Positions 61,635 to 64,000 of a stretch of DNA of 64,000 nucleotides are shown piece by piece. The DNA comes from Muribaculaceae bacterium (lineage in GTDB: Bacteria > Bacteroidota > Bacteroidia > Bacteroidales > Muribaculaceae): assembly GCA_017473615.1 (NCBI GenBank), contig JAFUKL010000035.1, positions 1 to 64,000 on the forward strand, read 5' to 3'. Both the position numbers and the translations under genes were made by a program. Below the pieces are notes generated by a model. It saw nothing but the letters and a program-made list of their open reading frames with translations. It was not told the origin of the DNA and did no database searches. The stretch's first letter is position 1. Each line of letters begins with the position of its first letter.

Positions 61635-63839
61635 ATGATACAGGTAGTAGTAAAGCGTGACGGACGCATTGTAGGTTACAACGAAGAAAAAATCAAAGCT
61701 GCGATACGAAAAGCGATGATAACCACCGACCTTGGAGAAGATGAGGCTTTGATTCAGAAGATAACCGACCGCATAGGAATGACCGGCAATGATCGTATGA
61801 CCGTTGAAGAGATTCAGGATCGTGTGGAAATGGAACTCATGAAATCACCACGCAAGGAGGTTGCAAAACGCTATATCGCCTATCGCGACCAACGAAACAT
61901 AGCACGCCAGGCAAAAACTCGTGATATGTTCCTTGAAATCATCAACGCAAAAAACAACGACATTACACGAGAAAATGCCAACATGAACACAGATTCGCCG
62001 GCAGGAATGATGATGAAATTTGCCAGCGAAACCACAAAGCCGTTCGTGGACGACTATCTCTTGAGCGATGATGTACGTACAGCCGTCAAAAACAACTACA
62101 TTCACATTCATGATAAGGACTACTACCCTACAAAGAGTTTGACATGCGTACAGCATCCTCTCAATAAAATACTAAAGCATGGTTTCGTGGCAGGTCACGG
62201 AGAGTCACGTCCGGCTAAAAGAATAGAGACAGCAAGCGTTATTGCCTGCATTTCCATGGAAACTGCCCAGAATGAAATGCACGGAGGACAATCGATTCCT
62301 GCATTCGATTTCTATTTGGCTCCATTTGTCCGTTCATCTTTCATCGAGGAAGTCAAGAACTTGGAAAAGCTCACAGGTGATGACATGTCACACCTTTACA
62401 ATAAGGAAATCGAGGATTTCATCTCTCGCGACTTAGACGGCTTGACCGGAGAAGAGCGTATGCTTCAACACGCCATCAACCGCACCGTAGGACGCGTTCA
62501 TCAAGCTATGGAAGCATTCATACATAATATGAACACCATCCATTCCCGCGGTGGAAATCAAGTGGTATTCAGTTCGGTAAACTACGGTACCGACACTTCC
62601 GCAGAAGGGCGTTGCGTCATACGTGAAATGCTCAACAGCACATACGAAGGCGTAGGTAACGGAGCTACCGCAATATTCCCCATTCAAATATGGAAAAAGA
62701 AAACCGGAGTAAATTATCTCCCTGAAGACCGCAACTACGACCTGTATTTACTTGCATGCAAAGTAACGGCACGCCGATTTTTCCCTAATTTCGTCAACCT
62801 TGACGCCACATATAATTTCCATGAAAAATGGAACCCGGAAGACCCCGAACGGTACTTATATGAAGTGGCAACTATGGGCTGCCGTACACGCGTATTTGAG
62901 AATCGGTATGGAGAAAAAACGTCGATAGGACGTGGCAACTTGTCGTTTACAACGATTAACATCGTTCGCCTTGCCATAGAAGTGATGAACATACAGGATA
63001 AAGAAGAACGTATCGAACGATTCTTCCAACGACTTGATGAAATCATGGATTTAACAGCACGACAGCTATGCGATCGCTATGAGTTCCAGAAAACGGCACT
63101 CGCCAAGCAGTTCCCTCTTGTCATGAGCAGATTGTGGAACGGAAGCGAGAACATCGAGCGAGGTGGAACCATTGAGCCGGTTATCAATCAAGGCACACTT
63201 GGTATAGGCTTTATAGGTCTTGCTGAATGTCTTATCGCTCTTGTGGGCAAACATCATGGAGAAAGCGAAGATGCTCAAGCATTAGGATTGAAAATTGTAA
63301 GCCACATGCGCAGTCGAGCCAACGAGTTCAGCGAACGCTACGAGCATAATTTCAGTATCCTTGCCACTCCGGCAGAAGGACTGTCGGGGCGTTTCACCAA
63401 GCGCGACCGCAAATCGTTCGGAGAGATACCGGGTGTAACCGATAAGGATTATTACACCAATTCAAACCATATTCCCGTTTATTATCATTGCAGTCCTCGC
63501 CATAAAGCTAAAATAGAAGGTCCTTACCATGAACTAACCCGAGGAGGTCACATTTTCTACGTGGAGATAGACGGAGATGCCACACACAACGAAGAGGCAA
63601 TACGCGACATCGTAGATTTAATGGATAAGAACAATATAGGTTACGGCTCGGTGAATCACAACCGCAACCACTGCCCTAATTGCGGATATGAGGATGCACA
63701 AAAAGACGTAAAACATTGCCCCAAATGCGGGGCCCAATTCGAGACCATACAACGCATCACCGGCTATCTTGTAGGAACTACCGACCGATGGAATTCCGGT
63801 AAATTGGCTGAATTGAAAGACCGTGTAGTACATAAATAG
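61635..63839 (+). CDS. nrdD: Anaerobic ribonucleoside-triphosphate reductase NrdD
   Basis: 734 residues: N-terminal ATP-cone (MIQVVVKRDGRIVGYNEEKI..., about 1-95), catalytic ten-stranded barrel with conserved SVIACISMETAQNEMHGGQS, C-terminal zinc ribbon CPNCG...HCPKCG and the glycyl-radical region ITGYLVGTTDRWNSGK (radical Gly about residue 710). It makes deoxyribonucleotides without oxygen, as expected in a gut anaerobe. ATG 61635 gives the usual start; ATG 61584 is possible. nrdG begins 18 bp after it. Confidence 0.96.
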   Translation: MIQVVVKRDGRIVGYNEEKIKAAIRKAMITTDLGEDEALIQKITDRIGMTGNDRMTVEEIQDRVEMELMKSPRKEVAKRYIAYRDQRNIARQAKTRDMFLEIINAKNNDITRENANMNTDSPAGMMMKFASETTKPFVDDYLLSDDVRTAVKNNYIHIHDKDYYPTKSLTCVQHPLNKILKHGFVAGHGESRPAKRIETASVIACISMETAQNEMHGGQSIPAFDFYLAPFVRSSFIEEVKNLEKLTGDDMSHLYNKEIEDFISRDLDGLTGEERMLQHAINRTVGRVHQAMEAFIHNMNTIHSRGGNQVVFSSVNYGTDTSAEGRCVIREMLNSTYEGVGNGATAIFPIQIWKKKTGVNYLPEDRNYDLYLLACKVTARRFFPNFVNLDATYNFHEKWNPEDPERYLYEVATMGCRTRVFENRYGEKTSIGRGNLSFTTINIVRLAIEVMNIQDKEERIERFFQRLDEIMDLTARQLCDRYEFQKTALAKQFPLVMSRLWNGSENIERGGTIEPVINQGTLGIGFIGLAECLIALVGKHHGESEDAQALGLKIVSHMRSRANEFSERYEHNFSILATPAEGLSGRFTKRDRKSFGEIPGVTDKDYYTNSNHIPVYYHCSPRHKAKIEGPYHELTRGGHIFYVEIDGDATHNEEAIRDIVDLMDKNNIGYGSVNHNRNHCPNCGYEDAQKDVKHCPKCGAQFETIQRITGYLVGTTDRWNSGKLAELKDRVVHK

Positions 63840-63857
63840 CACACTCGTCCGAATGAT

Positions 63858-64000
63858 ATGAATACCATACAAGTGCTTGACATAATGCCCGGAACCACAG
63901 TTGACGGTCCCGGGCTTCGCACATCGATATATGTGGCAGGATGTCGCCACATGTGTAAGGGTTGCCATAATCCTCAATCATGGGACTTCAACTCAGGTAT
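63858..64000 (+). CDS. nrdG: Anaerobic ribonucleotide reductase activating protein NrdG, N-terminal fragment
   Basis: From ATG 63858 the frame reads MNTIQVLDIMPGTTVDGPGL and then YVAGCRHMCKGCHNPQSW, carrying the radical-SAM CxxxCxxC cluster (Cys-Arg-His-Met-Cys-Lys-Gly-Cys). It is cut by the right edge after about 47 codons. NrdG generates the glycyl radical of NrdD; the tandem order nrdD-nrdG is the norm. Confidence 0.9.
   Translation, partial: MNTIQVLDIMPGTTVDGPGLRTSIYVAGCRHMCKGCHNPQSWDFNSG

Overview
The window looks like a chromosomal segment of a Bacteroidales bacterium. Supporting signs: promoters of the Bacteroidetes type (TTTG, about 20 bp, TAnnTTTG) in front of both tRNA genes and many operons; a cell-wall/division cluster in Bacteroidetes order; IntDOT-like tyrosine recombinase architecture; a TonB-dependent receptor with a carboxypeptidase-regulatory-like N-domain; Wzi, CE7 esterase and FKBP lipoproteins; and several very large secreted proteins ending in type IX secretion (T9SS) C-terminal sorting signals. 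T9SS cargo argues against Bacteroides itself and is compatible with Muribaculaceae, Porphyromonadaceae or Prevotella-like lineages. The family assignment is inference.

Region 1 (1-3684) is the end of a mobile island integrated at the 3' end of a tRNA-Phe gene. It holds the N-terminus of a restriction-modification type DNA methyltransferase running off the left edge, a small XRE regulator just upstream of it, a gene-free stretch packed with dyad symmetries and 16-bp iterons, two MerR/excisionase-like HTH genes, a pair of 22-bp operator-like palindromes, a hairpin terminator and the integrase, which points away from the tRNA. Region 2 (3685-9403) has a WG-repeat membrane protein plus a von Willebrand A protein, then an operon of an ABC-2 exporter (ATPase, permease) and a CBS-domain sugar nucleotidyltransferase. 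Region 3 (9403-29870) is one strand of outer-membrane and secreted genes: a DUF5689/choice-of-anchor J lipoprotein with its TonB-dependent receptor, then four giant secreted proteins (leucine-rich repeat, subtilisin-like protease, GLUG-repeat, duplicated propeller-like protein) with T9SS-type tails. These genes are separated by strong hairpins, and two of them share a duplicated promoter/leader.

Region 4 (29800-36780) contains a RelB/DinJ-PIN toxin-antitoxin pair, a secreted endonuclease/exonuclease/phosphatase, a DUF456 membrane protein, a CE7 acetyl esterase, an Lrp/AsnC regulator, two FKBP prolyl isomerases and a cysteine-free sirtuin. Region 5 (36781-54100) is the division and cell-wall cluster rsmH-ftsL-ftsI-murE-mraY-murD-ftsW-murG-murC-ftsQ-ftsA-ftsZ, followed by a GatB/YqeY protein and serS. 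mraZ is missing from its usual first place. Genes up to ftsA are tightly packed or overlapping; ftsZ has an additional promoter of its own.

Region 6 (54135-64000) has a putative MptE/DUF115-like surface-glycan protein divergent from a Wzi-family outer-membrane protein, a lipocalin-like lipoprotein, tyrS, tRNA-Gln, ruvB with an almost leaderless promoter, an oligosaccharide flippase, and nrdD with the start of nrdG cut by the right edge.

No CRISPR array, rRNA gene or complete insertion sequence was seen. The least explained parts are the hairpin/iteron segment and paired operators of the tRNA-Phe island, and the T9SS-cargo cluster with its duplicated leader.
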